Assembly: GCA_007922225.1 (NCBI GenBank)
Contig: ML679972.1
Span: forward strand, 37,167,941 to 37,231,940
DNA length: 64,000 bases
Reading direction: 5' to 3'
Source of the DNA: Emydura subglobosa
Lineage: Eukaryota; Chordata; Testudines; Chelidae
Part shown: positions 50,090-60,700 of the stretch, piece after piece
How positions within the stretch are numbered: position 1 is the stretch's first letter
Layout of the letters: every line of letters begins with the position of its first letter
Program-made: the position numbers and the translations under genes
Notes under the pieces: model-generated
The model's input: the letters and a program-made list of their open reading frames with translations, nothing else
Told to the model about the DNA's origin: nothing
Database searches by the model: none

Positions 50090-50345
50090 AGAGATGTGGG
50101 GGGTCTAGTGGTTAGCGGGGGGGCTGGGAGCCAGGACTCCTGGGTTCCCTCCCTGACTTTGGAAGCAGACGGGGTCTAGTGGTTAGAGTGGGGATGAAGG
50201 ATGGAGGGGGAATAGGCCAGGACTCCTGGGGTCTATATCCAGCTCTGTCACTATTTCACAGCTTGGCTTACGGTGTCTCTGTGCGCCAGTTTCCAAGTCT
50301 GTCTAGCAGGGGCAGGGCCTTGTGCCCAGGGACAGGTAAAGGGGA
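50090..50345 (+). repeat. SINE with two heads and a body
   Basis: GTCTAGTGGTTAGCGGGGGG, CTCCTGGGTTCCCTCCC, GTCTAGTGGTTAGAGTGGGG and CTCCTGGGGTCTATATCC, then a body with GCTCTGTCACTATTTC. Confidence 0.75.
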
Positions 50346-50399
50346 GACGTGGTTAAATCAAGCCTGGCTGTTTTTCTAAAAGATTCACCGTAGCTCAGC

Positions 50400-50510
50400 C
50401 AGGAATTGCTCTGGGGTCGTTCCCTGGGCGTGGGCGAGGGGGAATCAGGCTAGATGATGGCAGTGGGTCCGTCTGGCCTTGGGATCTATGAATCTACTCA
50501 GGGCTAAGTG
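50400..50510 (+). repeat. CR1 3' end fragment
   Basis: CAGGCTAGATGATGGCAGTG, GGTCCGTCTGGCCTTGG and ATCTATGAATCTA, the CR1 3' terminus. Confidence 0.75.
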
Positions 50511-50848
50511 CCGCTAGTCCAGCTTACTCAGTTTCTGGTTTCCCCAGACGCTGTGGGATTCACCCCATCAAGGGCAGCTCAGCGCCCCCTGCCACGGCCT
50601 AGCCGCTCACCCAGAAGAGGCAGTCCCCGGGGGCCTTCAGCCAGGGAAGGACGCTGCGCGGCTGGGAGGCCAGGCTCCATTTGGCCCGTGTGGCCAGCTG
50701 GCGCGGCGGGGGAAGAGCCATTCACCTTCGCTGGGTTTGACGCCTGTCTCACGGGGCATCTGCACTCGCGTCCTCAGGCAAACGCTGGCACCGAGGCAGC
50801 ATCGTTCCTGCTGTTGCCGTTGGCGACGTGAGGGGCGAGGGGGCTGAA

Positions 50849-52744
50849 ATGGATGCAGCGAGCTGGGACGGAGGAGTGACGTCCCAGCCTGGCCTAGGCA
50901 GCGAAGGAGGTAGCGTCACCCGTGTCCCCTCAGCTCCGGGATCAGGGCTCCCGTCGGAGCACGTTGGCACAGCCCCCCTGCGCCCTTCGGAAAGGATCTT
51001 CCCGAGGCGGAGGATCCGGCTGCTGCGGCAGGGGAAGGGGGCGTTGAGCTGGGAGCCCGGTGCCACCCAGAGCTGCCGCAGCATGGAAACCAACCACGAG
51101 CGTCCCATCCCGGCTGTGAGGCCCCCGGCGAGCCGGGCCGCTGCCCTGGGCTCCGGGCGGGACTCGGTGCCAGGGGGCATGGGCTCCTTCCTGCTTAGGA
51201 AGCTGCTCTGCTTCAAGGCAGCGTCCCCGGGGAGGAAGGTGCCACCCTGCCATGGCGAGGGCGCTGGACACAGGCCCATCGCCACCCTCAGCGGAGGTGT
51301 GGCGCCCCTTGGTGAGGCCCCCCTGAGGTGGCGGCAAAGGGCTGACTCCCCGAGCCCAGGCAGGAGAGGCCTGGGGGCGACGCCAGCCCAGGGGGGCACC
51401 AGACTGCGGGACTCCTGGGCTGCCAGGCCCTGGCAGGCTCTCCGAGGCCTGATCGCCGCCCGGACTAAGAGAGGAGTGGGGCCGAGCAGAGGCCAGAGGC
51501 TGGCGACTGAGGCAGCGCGAGGGGCTGAGAGGGACGGAGGAGACGCTGAGATGCAAAGGGGACTGGGGGAGCTCACAGCCCCTGGGTGCGACGACCCCGG
51601 CCTGGCTTTGTCAGGAGCAGAGAGGGAGGGAAACGCGGGACCCAAGGGCAAGAGGGGCGGCGGAGGAGTGGTGCACGGGGGGCTGGGGGCCCAGGAAGGG
51701 GAAGGGACAGGCCCACAGTCTGCTCCCAGCCTGAGCCTGGAGGAGGCGACTGATGCTGAGCTGGGGTCAGGCTGGAGGTCTCTTGTGGAGGAGCCTGCCC
51801 CCGACGTGGGAACTGCCCCGCCACCAGGGGGTGCCGCAGCAGCAGAGCCAGCCCAGGGGCAGGAAGGGGCCGGAGCCCCTGTGACGGGCTTAGCCAGCCA
51901 GGGCGAGCGGGGTCAGAGGGAGCCGGCCGGCCCTGCTGTGGAGATGGCTGCCGGGAACCCAGGCTGGGAACACCACGAGGGAGCAGGGGCTGGGGGGTCC
52001 AGCACAGCCAGCCAGGCTGTGGGGGGAAGGCCAGTGGCTTGTGCGCAAGGGGACGCCCCCAAGCAGCGGCAAGAGCAGGGGACCACGATGCTCGCCCCCA
52101 GCACCGATGCTGCTGAGCTGCGTGTGACCCCAAGTCAGGGGGAGCCCAATGGACACGGGAACCGGCCCCCTCCTGGAGTTTCCCGTGCCCGCAGAGCCGG
52201 GAGCCCTGCCCCAAACCTGCCCCCAGCTGGTGTCTCTGGGAACGACGCCCTGGCTCCACTGACAGAGCAGGGCGCTGGGCATCATGATGCCGCAGGTGGC
52301 AGCGACTCGCCGCAGGCGGATCCCCTGGAGCAGACTGCCCTTGGTCGTGCCAGCCTGCCACCCGCAGGCTCGGCCTGGTGCCACGGGGAGCAGGATCAGC
52401 CTGAGACACCGGCCTCCTTGGCACCAGCTCCCGCCCAGGTGGGCGCCATGGACCAGGCAGAGGCTGCAGGAGGAAGCGGGGTGGCCCAGGCACCTGGCAC
52501 AGATGGTGCGTGCCAGCCAAACGAGGGGGCTCCTCCATACCCTCCCAGTGCCAGGGTGCGGCTGGCCTGCCCTGGGGGCAGTGTGGGGGCCCTGGAGGAG
52601 CAGGGGAAGCGGCTGCTGTATGCCGCAGCGGCTGAGATCGTGACAGCCGCCATCGACGCCGCGGCCAGGCAGGTGGCGTGGAAGCAGCGAGTGACCAGCT
52701 GGGCAGGGAGCACAGAGGTCATGGGGGGGCTCCACTGCTCATGA
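50849..52744 (+). CDS. Unrecognised intronless ORF with AKAP-like C-terminal helix
   Basis: I do not recognise the family. The frame has an in-frame stop upstream (50738-50740), a first ATG at 50849 in strong context (G at -3, G at +4), 631 aa, and an AATAAA 107 bp after the stop. The protein is rich in Gly, Ala, Pro, Glu and Arg and probably disordered. A basic patch RRRIRLLRQGKG lies near residue 55. At residue 111 a second ATG in strong context gives MGSFLLRKLLCFK, which looks like an N-myristoylated, cysteine-containing membrane anchor, so the real start may be 51179 (521 aa). Residues 589-611 hold IVTAAIDAAARQVAW with hydrophobic pairs IV, AI, AA and VA separated by two residues each, matching the PKA RII-binding helix pattern of A-kinase anchoring proteins. 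Antisense frames of 200-320 codons exist, so composition contributes to openness. Function is inferred only. Confidence 0.6.
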   Translation: MDAASWDGGVTSQPGLGSEGGSVTRVPSAPGSGLPSEHVGTAPLRPSERIFPRRRIRLLRQGKGALSWEPGATQSCRSMETNHERPIPAVRPPASRAAALGSGRDSVPGGMGSFLLRKLLCFKAASPGRKVPPCHGEGAGHRPIATLSGGVAPLGEAPLRWRQRADSPSPGRRGLGATPAQGGTRLRDSWAARPWQALRGLIAARTKRGVGPSRGQRLATEAARGAERDGGDAEMQRGLGELTAPGCDDPGLALSGAEREGNAGPKGKRGGGGVVHGGLGAQEGEGTGPQSAPSLSLEEATDAELGSGWRSLVEEPAPDVGTAPPPGGAAAAEPAQGQEGAGAPVTGLASQGERGQREPAGPAVEMAAGNPGWEHHEGAGAGGSSTASQAVGGRPVACAQGDAPKQRQEQGTTMLAPSTDAAELRVTPSQGEPNGHGNRPPPGVSRARRAGSPAPNLPPAGVSGNDALAPLTEQGAGHHDAAGGSDSPQADPLEQTALGRASLPPAGSAWCHGEQDQPETPASLAPAPAQVGAMDQAEAAGGSGVAQAPGTDGACQPNEGAPPYPPSARVRLACPGGSVGALEEQGKRLLYAAAAEIVTAAIDAAARQVAWKQRVTSWAGSTEVMGGLHCS

Positions 52745-52850
52745 AGGACGGTGGCTTTGCCAGGCCATTCCACTCCCCCTCCCCCGTGTCCCCACCCTCG
52801 CTCAGCCTTTGGGGGTCTGCTCGTTACGTGTCTCTGTACTAATTGCTGCT

Positions 52851-52856
52851 AATAAA
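52851..52856 (+). terminator. Poly(A) signal of the AKAP-like ORF
   Basis: AATAAA follows TAATTGCTGCT and is followed by GGAGCTCTGGTGTGTCC, a GT-rich element. Its distance to the stop (107 bp) is typical of a compact 3' UTR. Confidence 0.7.
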
Positions 52857-52979
52857 ACCCTTCCTGCCGCAGGAGCTCTGGTGTGTCCTTGCAGCGCCAG
52901 CGCCTGGGGTCCACCGCTAGGAGCAGGGCCTCGGCACGTTCTCCCAAGCCAGGCAACAGCCTTTGGAGACATGACTGAA

Positions 52980-53240
52980 CCGTGGTTATGGGCCAGCCTC
53001 CGTATTATTAAATGGGGAAACTGAGGCACGGAGCGGCGATGTGACTTGCCCCAGGTCGTGCAGGAAGGCAGTGGCAGCGGAGGACTTGACCCCCTCCCGT
53101 TCTACATCCCAGGCCCCTGAGCTAGGTGCCCGTCCCCGCCCCAGCTAGGCATAGACCCCAGGTGTTCTGACACCCAGCCCAACCCTGCTCTAACCACTAG
53201 ACCCCCCCCCACACACACACCTCTCCCAGAGCTGGGACCA
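52980..53240. repeat. SINE body and reverse SINE head
   Basis: GGGGAAACTGAGGCACGGAG and GACTTGCCCCAGGTCGTGC are followed at 53145-53240 by reverse head words (CTCTAACCACTAGACC, GCTGGGACCAGAACCC). Confidence 0.6.
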
Positions 53241-53244
53241 GAAC

Positions 53245-56200
53245 CCACTGCTGCTGACCAGCTGTGCTCCTAGCGCTACACTCCCCTGTTCTATTAGTGA
53301 TCAGCACAGAAACCAGTGGGGGGGGGGGAGGGGAAGGGGGATCATAGCTGTCATGTAGGGTCATAGGGAGCACACTGTGCCACTGCGTCTCCAGGGGCAC
53401 CCTCGTTGGCACTGCCCCCCACAGCTCAGCGCCCCCCCCACCCACAAATGGACACCAATGCTCATGGTGCAGGCAGCTGGCTGGACTTACACCCGCAATG
53501 CAGGCTGGGCTGCAGCCAGTAGGCGGCGAGAGCGAGTTCATTAAACAGCTTCCTGCACCTGCTGCAGTCTGGGCCTCACCGAGACACCAGCTCTCTGGCT
53601 CGAGGCCAGCAGGGGCTGGGATTAGCCGGTGGAACTCCTTGCCACTGAGGCCCAGGCTTGCATGTGGCTAAAAAGAACAGCCCGAGCTAGTGCGATGACT
53701 GAGGCATAACCGAGACTTTGGGAGGTAAACACTCCTGCGTGCGGGAATGAACCAGGCTCTAAGTAACAGAGGCCAGGAAGGCGTGTTCCCTGCAGCGCAT
53801 CACCTGCGAACAGGGGTGGCAAAGGGGCACCCTCCCACCATGGAGGCTGCAGCCCCTCAGGCCCACACATGCTGATTTTGGGCATGTCTGCACTGGAGGC
53901 GTGGGGATGGGATCACAGCTGGCAGATTAGTCGTAGATTTAACCCTTTATTGTGCCACTTCAGGGCACAGTTAAGGAGACAAGGGGAACATGCATTTGCT
54001 CTCTGGAGTGAATCTTCCCCTGGCGCCCTCACCTTTGCTGAATCCCCTCTGCTCACCCACAGATACAATCTCCACTGAGTCTGTGTCAGAGAAGGAGCAG
54101 CTGGGACCCCTGAGTGTCTGTCTGGGGCTCTAACGTGTGTCACGGCCCCGGGGAGATGAGGCATACAAGTGCAGATCAAAGGGACCCAGGAGCCTCCCCC
54201 CCACCTCTGAAGCAGCTGGGGTTGGGCACTTAGGGAAGAGGATCAGGGCCCCCATAAGGCACAGTTTAACTCCTCCTGTGTTCTCCAGTGACTTCCATGG
54301 CTGCGACTCTGCCGGTGCCTCTCACCCCCACAGGCTGGGCCCTGGTGCGCAGCAGAGCAGCCCCTGTGCTTAAAGAATAACTGGGAGGCAGAGCTGGGAC
54401 TAGAGCAGGGTAAGGCTGGGGTCCCCTCACCCCACAGAGTGGGGCTAAGCAGGCCCTGCCTTTGCCTGCCTGGAGTGGGCGCCTGGCCAACAGCAGCAAA
54501 GCGAGGCTGGGATCCTCACCCCGTCCAGGAAGGGGATGCAGTCAGGGGAGTTAGGCACCTAAATCCCTTTGGGGATCTGGGCCCAGGCCAACTCTGCTTC
54601 CTCCCACTAGCTCATTGGGCCTCTAGAGGGGCCCTGGGCCAGGGCAGGTTTGGCTGGGCATGAGGGCTGAGTTGCCAGGTGACCCCCCCCCCACTGGCTT
54701 CGGGGGGAGCTGGGGGAGTAGGAGGACTGCCCCAAGGCAACCCTCCAGCCAGCTGATCCACCTATAGAGGTGGTGGTGATGGGGGGGTGGGTCTCATTCA
54801 TCTTCAGGGGACACCCCCCACCCCTTACTCGCAGCCTGGGCAGAGACCTACGGGCACCAGGGAGCTGCAGCCTTGATGGGGGTAGTGCAGCAGCCCAGGG
54901 ACTAAGGACGGTGAAGAGTTGAGGCCTGTCTGGAGCCAGTTGCCTTCATCCCCTCCCCCAAACACCCCCAATTAACCCCCACCCCCTCCCCAAGCTCCAC
55001 TGCTGTAACCTTTCCCCTTGTCTAGTAACTCCGTGCCCAGCACCTGGGCTACGAGCGACCCTGCCGCGCTAGGCACGGTACATACTGGACCAATGCAGTC
55101 CCCGCTCTACGGAGCTGACCATCAAAGCAAGCTGGGTCTCAGGGAACAGGGCCTGCGTCCCCTACCCCTGGCACAGCAGGGCCCCGCTTGGCTGGGGCAA
55201 GGAGTGTGTCTACACCATCGCTGGCCCCCGGGCCCTGCTCTGCTAGCGCTGTTTGTAGGTGCTGGTGACCTTTCAGCCAGACCCGGAGAGCCCGGCCGTG
55301 CCCGCGGGAAGTGGCGGAGCAGAAATTAAACACAGACACGGACCGTTTCAAATTGTGACTGTTTTTTAAACCATTAGTGGATGTAACACACATTCCTCCT
55401 CCGACCAAAGCAAAAGCAGTACACCGTGCTCCCACAGAACTGAGCTTTCCCTCCCACATTAGACAGGCCTGGGGGCAGAATTCACCCCACCCCCGTGGCA
55501 GCCTGTGAAGCATTTCAGACAATTTAAAGTTAAAATCAGCAGGTGTGCGACCCTCCCAGGTCAGCCAGAGCCGGTGGGAGAAGGAAAATCTCCCAGCCAC
55601 ACATGAGATGAGGGGGAGAAACCTTCCTCCAGGGAGAAGAAATCCACCTAAACGCAAAGTGGAGAAGAACGCGCCGCGCTTGGTGTGGAAAGGATAGGGA
55701 ATGTGTGTGTGTGTGTGTTAGGGGACGGGAGGACGGACGGGACTGATAATCCTTAAAGTAGGTCAGGCTGTAAAGGGGAGGGCACAGGCTGACATGTGGG
55801 ATGCTGGGGGTTGGGAGGTCCCATCTAGGTTGAATTTCGATAGGGAAGGGTTAGGGGTTATAGGAAGATGGTGTGGGGATAGGGCGAGGATGCTACAGCT
55901 TGGTGGGGTTGGGTTACATGGAGAAGCTATTCCAGGATCATGGAGGAATCACCCCATCCCAATGGGGAGGGAGGGACCCAGCTCCACCATTCCCCTCAGA
56001 GGGGCAGGCCCAGTGCCTGCAGGTGGAAGCGGGGAGATGCACATGCAAGAGAAAGCTGGGGGGGGGGACAGCTCGGTGGTGCCCAGAGATGGGGGGGCAG
56101 GCCCTGGCTGGCTGTGACTCACAGGCCGCCCCCAGTTCTTCAGGGGCCCTAGGACAGGCCAGGCTTGGTTGGGCTCCATGGCTGAGTATTTAATGGCCCC

Positions 56201-57738
56201 CTGGCACCCGCCATTGCCATGTTAATGTCCTGTAGGCTCAGGGGTGAGCTGGGAGGTGGGGTGGGGGGGCGGAATCAGACACGACAACTCACATCCCCTC
56301 TCCTGCCGGGGAGCAAGACGCAGCAGGCGATTGATTTTCCAGCTCGCTGGCTTGTCAGAGCGACGCAGGGAGTAGCTGCTTCCACAGTGGCCACCCAACA
56401 GCTGCTCAGCCAGGCAAGAGGCAGGCAGCAGTGACGCCGGGGACCAGGTGACTCCCGGAATCAGGGTCCTCGCTTGTTATAGATGCTCAACCTGAAGCAC
56501 CAGGCACGTGTTCGCCCTGGCCAAGGGCACTGAGCAGTTCGTGACCCTGCTCTGTTCCCGTCCAGCGGTGCCTGCCCCAGATCAGCTCTCTCCTCAGTGG
56601 AGCTTGGCTTGGTCTCCTGGAGTGACTGCTATGCCAGCTGGGAGCGATGGTGGAGAAGGGGCACCAGCTCGGGGGGTGGGCACGTCCTGGCACTCCTTCC
56701 CTCGCTGGGATGCCCACTGAGGGCAGGTCACATGGCAGCCACCTGGAGAACGCCACATCCAGAGCTGCCAGCGCGCAGGATCCCTCAGGCTGCTCAGCGG
56801 TGTCCCCTCCCCAGCGCCCGGTGGTGGATGCCCACAGCACGTGAGTTCCCTTGGGCTCCCCGCGGTGGAAAGAAGAAGTGTCCATCGTGGCGGCAGGGTG
56901 GGAGGGGCTCTGGGTGAAGAGTCCGAGGGGTCCTGTGGTCCAGACCGATGCCAGCTCCCCCCATGCAGGAGCAATGCTGGGGGAAGGGGTCAGGGAACAT
57001 CCAGCCACCGTCCCAGGAGGCAGCAGGGGGCGGCGAGCAATGCCCGGAGAGCCATAAGCCGGCCAGAGATTCTTCTCCCCCCATTGATCATTGCCAGCCA
57101 CCATATTCCTCATCCACCCAGCACAAGCATCTGCACCCGGCACGCATCCCACTTTCCCCTCCACACCTGTCCCCCACACAAAGTCTCTAGGGCTCCCTTC
57201 CCATAGGACAGCACCCCATCCCACTCGCCCCCTCCGCAGACACCCCCCAGCAGACACACGCTGCCTTTAGACAGCACCCCGAAAGAGGCACCCTGCAAGG
57301 ACCCCATTAGTGCACACAACACACAACCTCCGCCACACCCCACTTCGCTCCCCCCGTCCCGGCAGGTGCTGTTAGAAAACCAGCTGCAGATCTCCAGGCA
57401 ATGCCGCTCCCCAGCAGGACAGAGGCTGGAGCGGTCTATAGTTCTGCAAGTTTCCTTTCATTCTTAATACAGTTCGAGAACAAAGCAGACCCTGGCCAAG
57501 GTGCAGCCTGGTTTTCTTCACCAGGCGGGGGCGCTCTCCCCACTCCTGTGGCCACAGGCAGGGAACAGCTCCCCAGGCTGTTAAAAGCCCAAGTATTAGA
57601 AACAAAGATAATAAAATAATCTTTAAACCATATACAAATATATATATTAAAAGAAAAACCACCAGCGACTTTCCTTTCCCAATGGGCCACAGAGGGAAAC
57701 AGGGTGTAACCCGCAGAGCGACTGTCCACGTTCCTTCC
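53245..57738. other. Interval between the AKAP-like ORF and the TMEM87-like stop
   Basis: No exon is supported. It holds weak MITE-like words near 53885, a GC-rich stretch with chance frames (minus 56487-57257, 55139-55657) and a (TG)n run at 55702-55718. The right part is presumably the 3' UTR of the minus-strand TMEM87-like gene, but no canonical AATAAA on the minus strand was found; AATATA near 57645 and ATTAAA at 56189-56194 are weak candidates. Confidence 0.4.
55702..55718. repeat. (TG)n microsatellite
   Basis: Eight uninterrupted TG units. Confidence 0.9.
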
Positions 57739-57780
57739 TCACTTCATCTTGGACATTTCGAATTTCGTGGTCACTATCTC
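57739..57780 (-). CDS. TMEM87-like last coding exon
   Basis: It encodes EIVTTKFEMSKMK and TGA. The minus-strand acceptor is CCGTCTCCAG, phase 0. Confidence 0.8.
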   Translation of the reverse strand, partial: EIVTTKFEMSKMK

Positions 57781-60700
57781 CTGGAGACGGACAGAGAAAA
57801 GGGCCCTCGTTAGGACCCCCGGGGAGAAACACAATCACCCTCACGCCTCGGGTGACTCCTTGCTTTTCCAAGCTAAATGCTGACACCCAATGACAATGCT
57901 GACACTCGTCCTTAGTTTTGTGCGTCGGCCACCTCTGGGGTGGGGCGTGGCAGTGCTGAACGGCCTGCACCGGGATCGCCCGCAGTGCCGCCTCTGGGGC
58001 GGAGCATGACGCTACACGATGGCAGGGAGCGAAGGAAAACACAGCACCCGATGAAAACGGGGAGGGGACACGGAGGCGGAGCAGAGAGACCAATGGGGAG
58101 CTGGGTAAACTGGCCCTTGTGCAGGGGCTGATGGACTCCTGAGTGATAGTAAGTGGGCAGCGCCTCCATTTCCCAGCACGCCTGAGACGGCACTGCACAC
58201 CTAACGTCACGCAGGGGGAAGGACTTGAGGGAGAGCGCCCCCTACTAGTGTGGTCAGCACAGACTGGGTGGGGAGCATACCCCCCCCACTGAGCCCCCCA
58301 CCCTGCTCCCAGTAGCACAGCGCCCCCTAGTGCTGCACTGGGGTCAGCACTGACTGCCAGGACAGAGCGCCCCCTACTGAGCCACGCTCCCAGCAGCACA
58401 GCGCCCCCTAGTGCTGCACTGGCTGCGAGGGAAGGATACGGACTGACTTGCTCCCTGTAGACATGGCTGCTCTTTGGAGGTCTCTCTCTCATCCAAACCC
58501 CAACCCTCCTAGACTAGCAAGATACCAGCCCAGGACGGCACCGTGATGCCACCTTCGGGTGCAGAGGAGAAACTTTGGGGCTGTAAATTGCAAAACCAGG
58601 GTTACCTCGTCGGAATCCAGCAAAGGGGGAAGCACACTGCAAAAGGGAAGAGAGGAAGGAAATGTTAATGCCCAGGATGATGGACAGAGGAATCAGCCAC
58701 AGCCGTTTAAAAAAGCTCAGACACAGGGCCCAGGAGGGTCCCAAGGGAGGGTGTGACAAGAATCTCATCCCCTTGGGGGGGGGGCAAGGGAATCTGGACA
58801 TGGTCCGAGAGGAAATTCAGCCAGGACGCTGGAGCGAAATATCCCAAATCCCATGGCATGGGCATGGCATGGGAGAGGGTTTGGGGGGTAATTTCTCAAC
58901 CAGGTATTCACACCTCGAGCAGCACAGCGCCCCCTAGTGCCACACTGGGGTCAGTACAGCCGCAGAGGTGAGCTAATACTCTGGGCATTTCCCTTGCCAG
59001 TCTCCCACCCAGGTGCTGGCCCAGCTCACAACCTGCTCAGCAGGAGATCCAACAGGCCAGCCGCCCAGTGTGGCTATAACAGGATGGCGAGCAAAGGCCC
59101 TGATTACGAACAGACCGTCCTCCTCGACACAGCGTCATCCCAGGCTGCCTCTTTCACGGGGCAGCTCCTGAGGGACGCGCGATAAGGTCTTAGATTGCCT
59201 CGGCCGACAGCCCAGAGGGCAAGGCGAGCTCAGGGATGGCGCTCAACCTACACGTCAGCCATAGATGACGGGATGTTTTCCTCCACCCATTTCAAATCTT
59301 CATCCTGCAGAGAAGAAGGGGGGAGGGGAGGAGAACAGCCAGTCAGTGCTGGAGTCTGGAGTAGCATCCGCCAGACTGGGCGCATCAGCCCAAGGTTTGC
59401 AATATGACGAGCAATCTCTTGTGCATTAGAATGGTGTCGCGCTAAGTCCCTGGCCATGGGGCCTTCCATTCCAAAGCAGTCGGTGGGCTATAACCGGGGA
59501 GTCATGCACCCACCTCTGGGGAGGGCGCCGTGGCTGTTTAACAGCCCACAGTGCAAGCGTTTAGGAGAGGAAGAGAAAATCTTAAGTCATTTCCAATAGC
59601 AACTGCAGCCTGGACCCTCTGCATCACACCTCCTGGCAGCAGCACGACAAATTCCGCCTCCCTCTCCACACTGGGCCTGGGAATTGACTGAGAGGAGAGA
59701 GCGTCCCCTACTCAGCCCCCAACTCTACTCCCTGCAGCGCAGCACAGCACAGCACCCCCTAGCGCCACACTGGGGTATTGGGGTTAGACTGAATCAGAGG
59801 GGAGAGTGCCCCCTACTGAGAGTCATCAAGGACAATGCTTCCAGTCTTTTGGGTCTCCCATCTGCATATTAACAGGGTCCGACCTTGCTTAGCTTCACAG
59901 ATCCAAGAGGAGCCCGGCCAGAAGTGTTCAATCTTCAAAGGAGGCACTGATCCTGGTGAAGTTGTTCACCATGACTCACCCCTCTGCAGCCACAAGATCC
60001 TCAGTCTGGGCTATTGGGGACCAAAAGGGCTCTGATTTGGGGCCAGGGCGATTCAGAGCCCCACAAGCCAATGCTGGAAGTGTGCTGGGTCCCTTTGGGG
60101 ATCCACTAGCCAGATCAACAGCCCCTCTTCCCCATTTCTTACCACTCTGCTGCCTTTGAGGATCCCATTGGCTTCACTTTTCGCACCCCTCATCTTCATC
60201 CCTTCTGAAAAACAGACAACCCCCCCGAAACCAGTGGGTCAATGAGGGAGCAACTAGGATCCAACACCCGCCCACCCACCCCCTGATGCAGTTGCCCAGC
60301 GCGCTCTCATTTCATTCACACTCAAGTGGCCCGGCAGAGTCATTTCAGAGCCACAGCTGCTGCTGTGTGAGATTCCTCTCCTCCCTGGCAGGCAGGGCAC
60401 AAAGGAGCCACTAGCAACAGAGGTTTTGGTTAGAAGCCACCATTGCCCGTCGAACAGGGCTCTGATCTAACTCCACCGCTGCACCACACTCTTGTGTCTT
60501 CGACCCCAGGGATCTTGACATGCCACTTACCCTCACAACCCCTCCCAAGTAAGGTGTTACCCCTACGTCACAGCTAGGGACGTGACTTGCCCACGATCAC
60601 ACAGCAAATCAGTGGCAGAGTCATCTTCCCTTGTTCCAACCACCAGACCCCCTCCCCAACCAGCTCCAGGAAGACAACCCAGTAGCCCTGACTCCCAGCC

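Larger units (their letters stand above)
58233..59820 (-). promoter_or_regulatory. Cluster of reverse CTCF-like motifs
   Basis: CAGCGCCCCCTAGTG occurs three times (about 58318, 58399 and 58924), the variants GAGCGCCCCCTACT at about 58233 and 58365, CAGCACCCCCTAGCG at about 59751 and GAGTGCCCCCTACTG at about 59803. On the minus strand each reads CACTAGGGGGCGCTG-like, the CTCF core. Several are followed by the same TGCACTGGGGTCAGCAC word, so they spread as a repeat. They lie in introns of the TMEM87-like gene. Confidence 0.55.

Noticed and set aside
50749..52735. Minus-strand frames of 204 to 321 codons opposite the AKAP-like ORF
   Set aside because: They are antisense shadows in GC-rich coding sequence. 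The plus strand alone has the strong start context and a poly(A) signal.
56487..57257. Minus-strand frame of 256 codons
   Set aside because: GC-rich composition, no recognisable domain, no splice or poly(A) signals, and probably within the 3' UTR of the TMEM87-like gene. Kept only as a remote possibility.
57647..57780. Alternative reading of the last TMEM87-like exon in another frame (SDHEIRNVQDEV)
   Set aside because: It requires a different donor in the preceding exon. The chosen phase gives the family ending and uses a better donor (GTAGGT).
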